Assembly (NCBI GenBank): GCA_934675575.1
Contig: CAKUQQ010000005.1
Location: 124,001-188,000 of the forward strand
Direction of reading: 5' to 3'
Source of the DNA: an uncultured Muribaculaceae bacterium
GTDB lineage: Bacteria; Bacteroidota; Bacteroidia; Bacteroidales; Muribaculaceae
DNA: 64,000 nt
Below, in pieces: positions 45,354-54,859 of the stretch (position 1 is its first letter; each line of letters starts with the position of its first letter). Position numbers and translations under genes: made by a program. The notes under the pieces were generated by a model. It was not told where the DNA came from. It saw only the letters and a list, made by a program, of their open reading frames with translations, and did no database searches.

Positions 45354-47810
45354 ATGTTTGATTTTTTTAACGATATAGACGAAAAGGCAAGTGACGGAGC
45401 TCCGCACATAATGCCGATTTTTGCAGAAATAAAAACTAATGGCGACATTAATTCCGTTGAATTGGAAGAACTTGACGATGTGCCTGTTTTGGCTTTGCGC
45501 AATCTGGTGATGTTTCCTGGCATGACAATGCCTGTGTCAGTAGGACGGGAAAAATCTCTTGCAGCAATCCGAACTGCACAAAAAAAGCACATTCCAATTG
45601 CCGCATTCTGCCAAAAAAGCAGCGGAATTGATGACCCACAATTTGATGATTTACACACCGATGGCACTGTGGCAGATGTCATAAAAATTCTGGAGCTGCC
45701 CGACAAGACCATAAATGTGATTTTACAAGGCCGCAAAAGTGTGAAATTGCAAGCCCTTACCGCCACAGAGCCGTTCTTACGCGGCAAGGTTGCCCCGATA
45801 ATCGAGACTTTACCCAAGAAGTCTGACACAGAATTCAAAGCCCTTGTGCGCTCCATACGCGACTTGACTTTCAGTATGCTCTCCAAACTTGGCGATGGCG
45901 CAAAAGACTTGAGCTATGCAATCAAGAACATTGAAGATGATGTGTATTTGATTAACTTCCTTGCAACCAACATTCCTTTTGAACCGGAAGAAAAGCAAAA
46001 GTTACTTCAAAATCACGACATAAAGAAGCGGGCATTCGTTTTGTCAAGCATTTTATCGCAGGAAGCACAGTTTGTTGATTTGCGGGCCTCAATACAGTCT
46101 AAGACCCAACAAGACTTGTCGCAACAACAGCGTGAGCATTTCTTGCAACAGCAAATCAGAACAATACAAGAAGAACTCGGCAATGGTGAAGACGACATAG
46201 ACGAGTTGAGCAAACGTGCCGACGAAAAAGATTGGAGCGAAGCCGCAGCCAACCAGTTCAAAAAAGAATTGAAAAAACTTGAACGACTAAACCCACAATC
46301 GCCAGATTACTCTGTGCAATATCAGTATCTCGACACATTTTTAAGCTTGCCGTGGAACAAGGTCACGAAAGACAACTTCAACCTGAAAAGGGTGGAAGCC
46401 AGACTCAACAAAGACCACTACGGACTTGAAAAGGTAAAGGACCGCATACTTGAACATCTGGCTGTGCTGAAGCTGCGCGGAGACCTCAAAGCTCCCATAA
46501 TCTGCCTTTATGGCCCTCCAGGTGTGGGCAAAACCTCACTCGGCAAATCTATAGCTGAAGCTCTCAATCGCAAATATGCCCGCATATCGCTCGGCGGTCT
46601 GCACGATGAAGCAGAAATCAGGGGTCATCGCCGCACATACATTGGCGCAATGCCTGGCCGAATAATTGAGGCTTTAACTAAATGTGAAAGCAACAATCCG
46701 GTTGTTGTGCTCGATGAAATAGACAAAGTGGGGCAGGACTTCAAAGGCGACCCATCGTCGGCCCTGCTTGAAGTGCTTGACCCAGAGCAAAACAATCATT
46801 TTCATGACAATTACCTCGACTTTGACTACGACTTGTCGAAAATCCTGTTTATTGCCACAGCCAATAATCTCAACAGCATTTCGCAACCATTGCTTGACCG
46901 CATGGAAATCATAGAAATCAATGGTTACATACAAGAAGAAAAGGTTGAGATTGCAAAACGACACCTTGTGCCGAAGCAACTGCAGGAAAATGGATTTGAG
47001 CCAAAAGAAATTTCTTTTCCCAAAGCCACACTTGAAGCAATCGTTAGCGACTACACAAGAGAGTCGGGTGTTCGTGAACTTGAGAAGAAGATTGGCAAGG
47101 TGCTGCGTAAAGTGGCACGAAAGAAAGCCTCTGGCGATGATTACCCCAAGACGATTAGCGTTGACTCATTGCGCGAGCTAATCGGACCCAAAGAATATTT
47201 CAAGGATTCTTACGAGGGCAATGAGTTTGCCGGCGTGGTCACCGGACTTGCATGGACTTCGGTCGGCGGAGAAATATTGTTTGTGGAGTCTTCTCTGTCG
47301 AAAGCTGGCAAGAGTGGAGAAAAGTTGACCTTGACGGGCAATCTTGGCGATGTGATGAAGGAATCGGCCATTATCGCATTGCAATACATCAAGGCCCACA
47401 GTTCGCTGTTTGGCATCAATTACGAATTATTTGACAAATATAATGTTCATATCCATGTGCCTGAAGGCGCAATCCCCAAAGACGGTCCTTCGGCTGGTAT
47501 CACCATGGTGACGTCACTTGTGTCGTCATTCACACAACGAAAGGTTCGTGACCACATGGCAATGACGGGTGAAATCACCCTAAGAGGAAAAGTTTTGCCT
47601 GTGGGTGGAATAAAAGAAAAAATACTTGCCGCCAAGAGAGCAGGCATTACAGACATCGTGTTGTGCAAAGACAATAAAAAAGACATTGACGAAATCAATG
47701 ACATATATCTTAAAGGACTGACATTCCATTACGTTGACACAATTAAGGACGTGATTGACTATGCACTGCTGCCCGACAAAGTGAAAGACGCAATACCGTT
47801 TGACGCGTAA
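45354..47810 (+). CDS. lon: ATP-dependent protease Lon
   Basis: An 818-residue AAA+ serine protease that degrades misfolded and regulatory proteins. The N-terminal substrate-binding domain (LRNLVMFPGMTMPVSV) is followed by a coiled-coil linker. The AAA+ module has Walker A GPPGVGKTSLGKS and Walker B VVLDEIDK. The C-terminal protease domain has the catalytic serine in KDGPSAGITMVTS and the lysine in GGIKEKILAAKRAG. It directly follows clpB, but each gene has its own terminator. Confidence 0.97.
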   Translation: MFDFFNDIDEKASDGAPHIMPIFAEIKTNGDINSVELEELDDVPVLALRNLVMFPGMTMPVSVGREKSLAAIRTAQKKHIPIAAFCQKSSGIDDPQFDDLHTDGTVADVIKILELPDKTINVILQGRKSVKLQALTATEPFLRGKVAPIIETLPKKSDTEFKALVRSIRDLTFSMLSKLGDGAKDLSYAIKNIEDDVYLINFLATNIPFEPEEKQKLLQNHDIKKRAFVLSSILSQEAQFVDLRASIQSKTQQDLSQQQREHFLQQQIRTIQEELGNGEDDIDELSKRADEKDWSEAAANQFKKELKKLERLNPQSPDYSVQYQYLDTFLSLPWNKVTKDNFNLKRVEARLNKDHYGLEKVKDRILEHLAVLKLRGDLKAPIICLYGPPGVGKTSLGKSIAEALNRKYARISLGGLHDEAEIRGHRRTYIGAMPGRIIEALTKCESNNPVVVLDEIDKVGQDFKGDPSSALLEVLDPEQNNHFHDNYLDFDYDLSKILFIATANNLNSISQPLLDRMEIIEINGYIQEEKVEIAKRHLVPKQLQENGFEPKEISFPKATLEAIVSDYTRESGVRELEKKIGKVLRKVARKKASGDDYPKTISVDSLRELIGPKEYFKDSYEGNEFAGVVTGLAWTSVGGEILFVESSLSKAGKSGEKLTLTGNLGDVMKESAIIALQYIKAHSSLFGINYELFDKYNVHIHVPEGAIPKDGPSAGITMVTSLVSSFTQRKVRDHMAMTGEITLRGKVLPVGGIKEKILAAKRAGITDIVLCKDNKKDIDEINDIYLKGLTFHYVDTIKDVIDYALLPDKVKDAIPFDA

Positions 47811-47833
47811 ACGTCGCACTGCAATACAAAATA

Positions 47834-47877
47834 AAAAAATCCGCAACGCCAATTCGAATTGACATTGCGGATTTTTT
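47834..47877. terminator. Bidirectional terminator between lon and the WYL regulator gene
   Basis: The inverted repeat AAAAAATCCGCAA (47834-47846) and TTGCGGATTTTTT (47865-47877) has A on the left and T on the right, so it can end transcripts from both convergent genes. Confidence 0.85.
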
Positions 47878-47941
47878 GTTCTTCCGCTGGTTGCAAAACC
47901 AAAATCTGATTTTGCAATGCAAAAAAAATGCCATACTTATT

Positions 47942-48850
47942 TTATGTAGCTTTAGTGTTGTAACGCTTTGCAAGCTCATTAACCGTGTCAGCAATCTGCT
48001 TTCTATATTCTGTTGGCTGCAAAACCTCAACCAGATTTCCCATTCCCAGAATTGCCATGCTCAAGTCGTAGGTTGGAGCAACAAAATATTCAAAATCAGA
48101 ATACTTGCCTTCTTCGGTGTATATTTCTTTTTGAGATTGATGCAAGGGCAGGGTTCGCAAATAATTCACATGACTGCCATAAACCCTAAGCACTATCCGG
48201 CATGGCTTTGCTCCATCATAAACAATAATGCCAAAATAAAGAGCAAAAAACGCCTCTGCATCAAAATCTTTAGGCATAGAGAATGTTTTGTTTGTAGAAG
48301 TAAGATTCTTAATGCGATCAAGCGAATAAAGCCACAACTTTCCATTTTCACCTTTAGCCAAAACGTACCACCGGTTTTGATGCAGCTTTAGGCAATATGG
48401 CTCTATGTTAAACGTATATGGGTCATGGCCAAATGCCTGATAAGTTAAGCAAAGTGCCTTATTTTCTCTCATGGCTGCAAGCACAATGGTCAAGAAATCA
48501 CGCCCAGAAGGTATTTCCTGCACAACGATTCTATTGCCCAAATCTTTGTAGCTGGCAATAACGTTACCAACTGCCACGGAATCAAGCATCCATTTACGCA
48601 ATTTATTTTCTTCTATGGCTTCTGGGTTAGCAATGTAGTATCTATAGTCGCCATTTGACTCACAAATAATCTCTATGCCATATTGCAAAAGTATTTGGTT
48701 TCGCCATCGGTTTAACGTGCACCGTTGTAGCGGCTTGCCGCAACTTAACTCCACATTACATTCCCATTTCTCGGACAGATTTTTGAGTGATATACGTCCG
48801 GCACGATTGAGTGTGTCAATGAGCCAAATATGTTTTTCTGTTTGTGTCAT
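47942..48850 (-). CDS. WYL-domain transcriptional regulator
   Basis: A 302-residue predicted DNA-binding regulator. The N-terminal winged helix begins KHIWLIDTLNRAGRISLKNL. The central WYL domain shows PYCLKLHQNRWYVLAKGE, and a C-terminal WCX-like domain follows (CRIVLRVYG). WYL proteins sense nucleic acids or nucleotides and often control DNA-damage or defence genes. Here no defence gene lies next to it: it stands alone between lon (convergent) and a secreted-protein gene (divergent). The latter is a possible but unproven target. Confidence 0.88.
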   Translation of the reverse strand: MTQTEKHIWLIDTLNRAGRISLKNLSEKWECNVELSCGKPLQRCTLNRWRNQILLQYGIEIICESNGDYRYYIANPEAIEENKLRKWMLDSVAVGNVIASYKDLGNRIVVQEIPSGRDFLTIVLAAMRENKALCLTYQAFGHDPYTFNIEPYCLKLHQNRWYVLAKGENGKLWLYSLDRIKNLTSTNKTFSMPKDFDAEAFFALYFGIIVYDGAKPCRIVLRVYGSHVNYLRTLPLHQSQKEIYTEEGKYSDFEYFVAPTYDLSMAILGMGNLVEVLQPTEYRKQIADTVNELAKRYNTKAT

Positions 48851-48872
48851 GCTTAAAATTGATGTTAATGTA

Positions 48873-48880
48873 CAAATATA
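48873..48880 (-). promoter_or_regulatory. Putative -7 box for the WYL regulator gene
   Basis: Minus-strand TATATTTG lies 22 bases before the start codon. A possible TTG element lies 23 bases further upstream, slightly too far. Confidence 0.35.
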
Positions 48881-48957
48881 GCAATAAGGTTTATTTAATA
48901 GTGCAATTACAGCGCATTAAAAAAGATAGATTTCACCTTGTGCGTCGCAATAATTGG

Positions 48958-48988
48958 TTGCGTGCTTCGACTATTTTAGCTAATTTTG
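48958..48988 (+). promoter_or_regulatory. Promoter of the secreted carboxypeptidase-regulatory-like gene
   Basis: TTG (48958-48960), a 20-base spacer and TAATTTTG (48981-48988) match the Bacteroidetes promoter pattern. The ATG lies 26 bases downstream. Confidence 0.55.
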
Positions 48989-49014
48989 CGTAGTAAAATT
49001 ATTATAGCAATGAT

Positions 49015-49779
49015 ATGAAATCATTTTTAAGCATTATATTAATCTGCGTTTTTTCTTTTACCGCTTATGCGGCGGATATAATTAAAATTTCCGGTAAAGT
49101 CACTGATTATAACGGCATACCCATCGACTCTTGTACCGTACTGATATACAACCCTGATTTTACGGAAGCCTATGAAACAGTAAGCAACGCACAAGGTTAC
49201 TATTCCCTTGACAGCATTCCCAAAGGGCGATATGCCGCCATAGCCGCTATGCGTATTAATGAATATCCCAGGTTATTACAAGTTGCGCCAAAAGATATGA
49301 AACTCGAATTTTGGGCATGGAATGTTATTGCAGACCGCGATATTACTTTGAATATTCGATACGACAAACTGGAATTGTATGGCACTACTGCATTTTTAGA
49401 ATATGGAGGTCGGCAAGAACTGCTTATTTACACACGTCCTATGAGTGTCACAAAGGTCATTGCTTATCAAAACTTCGTAGATAAGAGTGAAGCTGAAAAG
49501 AATTCCATCGTAACGGTTAACCCAAAATACATGACTTTTGATGTCTATGCCGATGGCAAATCCTTGGACATATATTCCATTCAGCCCTTGACAATGAAAA
49601 ACAAGGACAATAGTGTAGGAAATGACATGTGCTACTTGCTGCAAGTGGAATTGCCAAAAGATATTTACACACATGATAGGCCGTACGAAATAAGAGTAGT
49701 AGGGCACAACTCTCAATATAATGAACATGGTGAGAGCGTGTATTATCTCGAACCTCCAAAATACGACCGGAAAAAGTGA
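49015..49779 (+). CDS. Secreted protein with carboxypeptidase-regulatory-like domain
   Basis: A 254-residue exported protein: signal peptide (SFLSIILICVFSFTAYA), then a CarboxypepD_reg-like beta-sandwich (KISGKVTDYNGIPIDSCTVLIYN, ending SIPKGRYAAIAAM). The C-terminal half is beta-rich and unassigned (WAWNVIADRDITLNIRYDKLELYG, MTFDVYADGKSLD). The regulatory-like domain is common on Bacteroidota surface proteins and TonB-dependent receptors; here it lacks a receptor barrel. It is monocistronic, and its function is unknown. Confidence 0.78.
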   Translation: MKSFLSIILICVFSFTAYAADIIKISGKVTDYNGIPIDSCTVLIYNPDFTEAYETVSNAQGYYSLDSIPKGRYAAIAAMRINEYPRLLQVAPKDMKLEFWAWNVIADRDITLNIRYDKLELYGTTAFLEYGGRQELLIYTRPMSVTKVIAYQNFVDKSEAEKNSIVTVNPKYMTFDVYADGKSLDIYSIQPLTMKNKDNSVGNDMCYLLQVELPKDIYTHDRPYEIRVVGHNSQYNEHGESVYYLEPPKYDRKK

Positions 49780-49920
49780 TGTTTTTTCGATAATATATAG
49801 CGAGTCCACAACTTCATCGAAATAGCGACAAGTTATGGCTCGTTTAATTTTTTATGTCGAAAATAAGGCACAAATAAGAAACAGACCATATATCCGACTT
49901 GCATTTTGCTACAAAAAACA

Positions 49921-49961
49921 AGTTAGGCTGTAACCTCTATTCGGAGAATTACAGCCTAACT
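49921..49961 (-). terminator. Terminator after ppdK
   Basis: A perfect 13-bp stem AGTTAGGCTGTAA (49921-49933) / TTACAGCCTAACT (49949-49961) with a 15-base loop. On the minus strand it is followed by CTTGTTTTTTG. It lies 37 bases past the ppdK stop. Confidence 0.9.
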
Positions 49962-49998
49962 GACTAATATTGTTTAATATCGGCTTGCGCCTCTATTA

Positions 49999-52710
49999 TT
50001 ATTCAACAGCAGCCTGCGCAGCAGCTACACGTGCGATTGGCACACGATATGGGCTACAAGAAACGTAGTTCATATTGAGTTTTGCACAGAACTTAACAGA
50101 TGATGGTTCACCTCCGTGCTCACCGCAGATACCTACATTGAGAGTTGGCTTAGTGGCGCGTCCTTTCTCTACAGCCATGTGAAGCAGTTGTCCCACACCT
50201 TCCTGGTCGAGCACTGCAAACGGATCCACCTTGAGGATACCAAGCTGCAAGTATTGCTTGAGGAACTTAGGAGCATCGTCACGAGAGTAACCGAATGTCA
50301 TCTGAGTCATATCGTTAGTACCGAACGAGAAGAAGTCGGCTACAGTGGCAATTTGGTCAGCAACGAGAGCTGCACGTGGCACCTCAATCATAGTACCAAT
50401 CTTGTAGGCAACTGTATCACCTTTTTCTGCGAACACTTGCTGGGCTGTCTTATTGATTATGTCGGCTTGCATTTCAAGCTCTTTGAGCACACCCACCAAT
50501 GGAACCATAATCTTTGGGTGAACATCAATGCCCTTAGCCTTAACATTCAATGCAGCCTCGATAATTGCTCTTGCCTGCATCTCGGTGATTTCAGGATAAG
50601 TGTTACCCAGACGGCAACCACGGTGACCAAGCATTGGATTGAACTCTTCCAAGTTATCGCAAACTGCCTTAACTTTCTCTACAGAAATGCCAAGCTCGTT
50701 AGCCAGCTCTTTTTGAGTAGCCAACTGATGAGGAACGAACTCGTGCAATGGCGGGTCGAGCAGACGAATAGTAACCTCGCAACCGTCCATAGCTTCGAAC
50801 ATGCCTTCGAAGTCACCTCTTTGCAAAGGAAGAAGTTTGTTGAGTGCAGTGCGACGGCTTTCGGTGTCGTCAGCAATAATCATTTCACGCATTGCCTTGA
50901 TGCGGTCGCCCTCAAAGAACATGTGCTCTGTGCGACAAAGACCGATACCTTGAGCACCGAACTTACGAGCCACCTTGGCGTCGCGAGGAGAGTCGGCATT
51001 GGTGTAAACCACCATGTTTGTGTATTTGTCAGCCAAATTCAGAATTGCTGCGAAGTCACCTGACATGTCGGCATCAGTAGAAGAAACCAAACCGTCATAC
51101 ACATCACCAGTAGCACCATTGAGTGAAATCCAATCACCTTCGTGATAAACCTTGTCACCCATAGTCACTGTTTTCTCCTTGTAATCAACTTGGATTTCAC
51201 CAGCACCCGACACACAGCACTTGCCCATACCACGAGCAACCACTGCAGCGTGTGAAGTCATACCGCCACGAGCAGTCAAGATGCCTTGAGCTACCGACAT
51301 ACCACGCAAATCCTCTGGAGAAGTCTCCAAACGAACCATGATTACTTTCTTGTTCTTGCTTGCCCACTCTTCAGCATCGTCGGCAAAGAACACGATTTGA
51401 CCAGTAGCAGCACCTGGAGATGCTGGAAGACCCTTGGCAACAACTTTGGCATTCTTAACTGCAGCCTTGTCGAACACAGGGTGGAGGAGCTCGTCAAGTT
51501 TCTGAGGCTCCATTCTCTTCAACACTGTCTTTTCGTCGATAACGCCAGCACGAAGCAAGTCCATGGCAATCTTAACCATGGCAGCACCGGTGCGCTTGCC
51601 ATTACGAGTTTGGAGCAACCACAATTTGCCTTGTTGGATTGTGAACTCCATGTCTTGCATATCCTTGTAGTGGTCCTCAAGACGCTGTTGCACCTCAATC
51701 AGTTGAGCAGCGCACTCTGGCATAGCCTCTTCGAGAGAAGGATATTTTTCTTTTCTTTCTTCTTCAGAAATGCCCTGAAGTTTAGCCCAACGGCGGCTGC
51801 CTTCTGTAGTTATTTGTTGTGGTGTGCGAACACCGGCAACCACGTCTTCACCTTGCGCATTAATCAGATACTCACCATTGAAGATGTCCTCACCAGTGGC
51901 TGCGTCACGAGAGAAAGCAACACCAGTTGCAGAAGTATCACCCATGTTACCATAAACCATGGCCTGAACGTTAACGGCAGTGCCATATTCCTCTGGGATT
52001 TGGTTCATGCGGCGATAGAGAATCGCACGGTCATTGTTCCAGCTGTCAAACACAGCATAGATTGCACCCCACAACTGGTCGTAAGCGTCAGTTGGGAACT
52101 CTTTGCCAGTGCCTTTCAACACAGCCTGCTTGAAGAGTTGTACGAGTTCTTTCAAGTCCTCCACATCAAGTTCAGTGTCGAACTTAACACCCTTCTTTGC
52201 TTTAACTTCTTCAATAATTGCCTCGAATGGGTCGATGTCGTCCTTGTTTTCTGGCTTCATACCCAAAACAACGTCACCATACATCTGTACGAAACGGCGA
52301 TAGCTATCCCATGCCCAACGAGGGTTGTTTGCTTTCTTTGCCAAAGTCTCAGCCACTTCGTCATTGATACCGAGGTTCAACACGGTGTCCATCATGCCAG
52401 GCATTGAAATAGGAGCACCCGAACGAACAGAAACCAACTGAGGATTTGTGGGGTCGTTGAATTTGTTACCAGTAAGGCTCTCAATGTGCTTGATTGATTT
52501 CAACACATCGTCCTTGATAAGGTTTGTAGCCTCTTGGCGACCTTTTTTGTTGTAGATAGTACAAACTTCAGTAGTAATAGTGAAACCTGGAGGTACAGGC
52601 ACACCGATAAGGTTCATCTCGGCAAGGTTAGCACCTTTTCCACCAAGAAGACCTCTCATGTCGGCACGGCCTTCAGCTTTGCCGTTGCCGAATGTATAAA
52701 TTGTCTTCAT
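49999..52710 (-). CDS. ppdK: Pyruvate, phosphate dikinase
   Basis: A 903-residue enzyme that interconverts pyruvate, ATP and phosphate with PEP, AMP and pyrophosphate, giving a reversible glycolytic or gluconeogenic step. The N-terminal ATP-grasp region begins GGKGANLAEMNLIGVPVPPGF. The phosphohistidine domain carries GGMTSHAAVVARGMGK with the swivelling His. The C-terminal PEP-utilising TIM barrel contains GIGLCRTEHMF and GICGEHGGEPSS. I use the ATG at 52710; the codon before it is TTG. Codon usage is biased as in highly expressed genes, producing long open antisense frames. It is monocistronic. Confidence 0.97.
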   Translation of the reverse strand: MKTIYTFGNGKAEGRADMRGLLGGKGANLAEMNLIGVPVPPGFTITTEVCTIYNKKGRQEATNLIKDDVLKSIKHIESLTGNKFNDPTNPQLVSVRSGAPISMPGMMDTVLNLGINDEVAETLAKKANNPRWAWDSYRRFVQMYGDVVLGMKPENKDDIDPFEAIIEEVKAKKGVKFDTELDVEDLKELVQLFKQAVLKGTGKEFPTDAYDQLWGAIYAVFDSWNNDRAILYRRMNQIPEEYGTAVNVQAMVYGNMGDTSATGVAFSRDAATGEDIFNGEYLINAQGEDVVAGVRTPQQITTEGSRRWAKLQGISEEERKEKYPSLEEAMPECAAQLIEVQQRLEDHYKDMQDMEFTIQQGKLWLLQTRNGKRTGAAMVKIAMDLLRAGVIDEKTVLKRMEPQKLDELLHPVFDKAAVKNAKVVAKGLPASPGAATGQIVFFADDAEEWASKNKKVIMVRLETSPEDLRGMSVAQGILTARGGMTSHAAVVARGMGKCCVSGAGEIQVDYKEKTVTMGDKVYHEGDWISLNGATGDVYDGLVSSTDADMSGDFAAILNLADKYTNMVVYTNADSPRDAKVARKFGAQGIGLCRTEHMFFEGDRIKAMREMIIADDTESRRTALNKLLPLQRGDFEGMFEAMDGCEVTIRLLDPPLHEFVPHQLATQKELANELGISVEKVKAVCDNLEEFNPMLGHRGCRLGNTYPEITEMQARAIIEAALNVKAKGIDVHPKIMVPLVGVLKELEMQADIINKTAQQVFAEKGDTVAYKIGTMIEVPRAALVADQIATVADFFSFGTNDMTQMTFGYSRDDAPKFLKQYLQLGILKVDPFAVLDQEGVGQLLHMAVEKGRATKPTLNVGICGEHGGEPSSVKFCAKLNMNYVSCSPYRVPIARVAAAQAAVE

Positions 52711-52781
52711 CAATTAAATAATTTATATAGGGTTATAAGTGTACAATTTGTCATCAAAACAAATCTCGTATTCATCTTTAT

Positions 52782-52790
52782 GCAAAGATA
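52782..52790 (-). promoter_or_regulatory. Putative -7 box for ppdK
   Basis: Minus-strand TATCTTTGC fits TAnnTTTG about 72 bases before the ppdK ATG. The remainder of the ppdK/rlmD spacer shows only the rlmD box. Confidence 0.45.
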
Positions 52791-52937
52791 AAGAAAAAGA
52801 TTAAGAAATCTATGGATTAACGCTAAAAATCAATTGTGAAACCGCGCGACTTTTATGTGTCAGAACACAGAAAAGACATAATGGCTGGAAATATGGCGAA
52901 TTAACTGGAAAAAACGTTTCAATAACATAAATTTGAT

Positions 52938-52945
52938 TAATTTTG
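52938..52945 (+). promoter_or_regulatory. Putative -7 box for rlmD
   Basis: TAATTTTG lies 27 bases before the TTG start at 52973. No -33 TTTG at the proper spacing. Confidence 0.4.
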
Positions 52946-52972
52946 TAGCGATTTGAAGGTCAATAAAACGTA

Positions 52973-54391
52973 TTGAAATTGAGCAAGAAGAAAAAAGAAC
53001 TACCGATTGTAGAAAACTTGGAAATCACATCACTTGCCGCCGAAGGTAAAAGCGTGGCAAGATGGGGGGATTTGGTCGTATTTATACCACTGGGGGCTCC
53101 CGGCGACGTTGTGAACGTGAAACTCACAAAGAAAAAACACAGTTTCGCCGAGGGCAGGATTGTTGGCTTTGTTAAGGAAAGTCCTATCAGAGTGAAACCG
53201 TTTTGCGAACACTTTGGTGTGTGCGGCGGCTGCAAATGGCAACATATTCCATACGACATGCAACTAAAATATAAGCGTCAGCAAGTTGTTGATGCTTTGG
53301 AGAGAATTGCAAAGGTGAAATTGCCTGAAATTGCAGACACGTTAGGGTCCGAGAACACCAAATTTTACAGGAATAAACTCGAATTCACTTTTTCAAACAA
53401 ATCATGGCTCACACAGGAACAGCTAACAAGTGGGCAGGAATTCCCTGACAGAAACGCTGCTGGTTTTCACATTCCAGGTGCTTTTGACAAAGTGCTTGAC
53501 ATTAACAAATGCTGGTTGCAAGATGACATTTGCAACGAAGTACGTTTGTTTGTAAAAGATTATGCCAAACGGAACGGTTTGTCGTTTTATGACATACGGA
53601 ATAACCAAGGATTGATGAGAACCATGGTGGTCAGAATCTCCGGCAAAGGCGAAATTATGCTGACAGTAGTGCTTGGAGAAGATAACCCCGACGTGATAAA
53701 CTCCATGATGAATGCAATTCTGGAGAAATTCGGCAATATAACATCGCTCTATTATGTTATCAACACAAAACATAATGACACTCTGAATGATTTGCCGTTT
53801 CACCTGTTTCATGGGAAACCATACATCGAGGAAGAAATGGAGGGCTTGACGTTCAGAGTAGGGCCAAAATCATTCTACCAAACTAACTCCAAGCAAGCCT
53901 ATAAATTATATTCTGTGGCAAGAGAAATGGCACAGCTAACAGGCAACGAAACCGCTTATGACCTGTACACCGGTACCGGCACAATAGCCAATTTTGTGGC
54001 AAAAAAATGTGCAAAGGTCATCGGCATTGAGTATGTGCCAGAGGCTATTGAAGATGCAAAGCTGAACTCAAAAGTAAATGGCATTGACAATACCACTTTT
54101 TTTGCCGGTGACATGAAAGATGTGCTTACTGATGAGTTTGTTGCCAAAATGGGCAAACCAGACGTTATGATAGTTGACCCTCCGCGTGCTGGAATGCACG
54201 AAGATGTCGTAAACGTGATTTTAAACGCAGCTCCGCAGCGAATTGTGTATGTTAGTTGCAATCCGGCAACACAGGCAAGAGACCTTACTTTGCTCGATGC
54301 AAAATACGAAGTCACAGCAGTGCAGCCAGTTGACATGTTCCCCCACACGCAACACGTTGAAAACGTTGTTGGGCTACGGTTGAAAGTTTAA
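52973..54391 (+). CDS. rlmD: 23S rRNA (uracil-5-)-methyltransferase RlmD family
   Basis: A 472-residue enzyme making m5U in 23S rRNA. A TRAM domain (SLAAEGKSVARWGDLVVF) precedes the iron-sulfur cysteines CEHFGVCGGC. The SAM-binding YDLYTGTGTIANF, VDPPRAGMHEDV and the catalytic cysteine in YVSCNPATQARD complete the family set. The start must be TTG (52973, or 52979): an in-frame TAA lies at 52964 and no ATG is found before conserved sequence. Its 3' end overlaps the convergent CYTH gene by 18 bases. RlmC/RumA-type specificity cannot be excluded. Confidence 0.93.
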   Translation: MKLSKKKKELPIVENLEITSLAAEGKSVARWGDLVVFIPLGAPGDVVNVKLTKKKHSFAEGRIVGFVKESPIRVKPFCEHFGVCGGCKWQHIPYDMQLKYKRQQVVDALERIAKVKLPEIADTLGSENTKFYRNKLEFTFSNKSWLTQEQLTSGQEFPDRNAAGFHIPGAFDKVLDINKCWLQDDICNEVRLFVKDYAKRNGLSFYDIRNNQGLMRTMVVRISGKGEIMLTVVLGEDNPDVINSMMNAILEKFGNITSLYYVINTKHNDTLNDLPFHLFHGKPYIEEEMEGLTFRVGPKSFYQTNSKQAYKLYSVAREMAQLTGNETAYDLYTGTGTIANFVAKKCAKVIGIEYVPEAIEDAKLNSKVNGIDNTTFFAGDMKDVLTDEFVAKMGKPDVMIVDPPRAGMHEDVVNVILNAAPQRIVYVSCNPATQARDLTLLDAKYEVTAVQPVDMFPHTQHVENVVGLRLKV

Positions 54392-54832
54392 CCCCAAATT
54401 GGAGTTATAATACTTAGGATTATCGCTTACTTCTTCTCCGATAAAATCGGGTAGGGTGAAGCGATAATTTTCATTAGGAACCTCCAGTTCGGCCAGCACC
54501 AATCCAACAAGTCCTCCATGAAACTCATCAACTTCCCATCTGTTTCCATCGTGCATCACGATGTGGCGTGTCTTTGTCAACACTGGCGGTGGACAAATTG
54601 CCAGCATCTGTATGGCATCGGCAAGCGGAACTTCATATTCAAATTCTGGTCGTGACAATCCATTGCTTTTCCCTTTTACAGTGAGAAATGCCTTGTCATC
54701 ACAGGTTCTAATCCGCACGGTTCTTCCCTTGTCACGCGACAGATAGCCCTGGGTTATTTCATGCTTTTCAACAGCTTGCGACTTATAGGAGTCGCTTGTA
54801 ACTAAATATTTGTGTTCTATTTCCAAACTCAT
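54374..54832 (-). CDS. CYTH domain protein (triphosphatase-like)
   Basis: A 152-residue CYTH protein. The signature ExExK is EIEHK at residues 4-8, with TVRIRTCDDKAFLTVK and FEYEVP forming the beta tunnel. Bacterial homologues hydrolyse inorganic triphosphate or related substrates; adenylate cyclase activity is less likely in such a short protein. It lies 27 bases downstream of aguB on the same strand and overlaps rlmD tail to tail. Confidence 0.9.
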   Translation of the reverse strand: MSLEIEHKYLVTSDSYKSQAVEKHEITQGYLSRDKGRTVRIRTCDDKAFLTVKGKSNGLSRPEFEYEVPLADAIQMLAICPPPVLTKTRHIVMHDGNRWEVDEFHGGLVGLVLAELEVPNENYRFTLPDFIGEEVSDNPKYYNSNLGLNFQP

Positions 54833-54859
54833 TTTCAGTCAAATCTATTCACAAACACA

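Noticed and set aside
47942..48850. WYL regulator as part of a defence island
   Set aside because: Its neighbours are lon and an ordinary secreted protein; no restriction, toxin or phage-defence gene is adjacent.
51286..52407. A 373-codon open frame on the plus strand across from ppdK
   Set aside because: It lies entirely antisense to a highly conserved gene, its translation has no recognisable domain, and long antisense frames are expected where codon use is strongly biased. The same applies to the plus-strand frame at 50116-51063.
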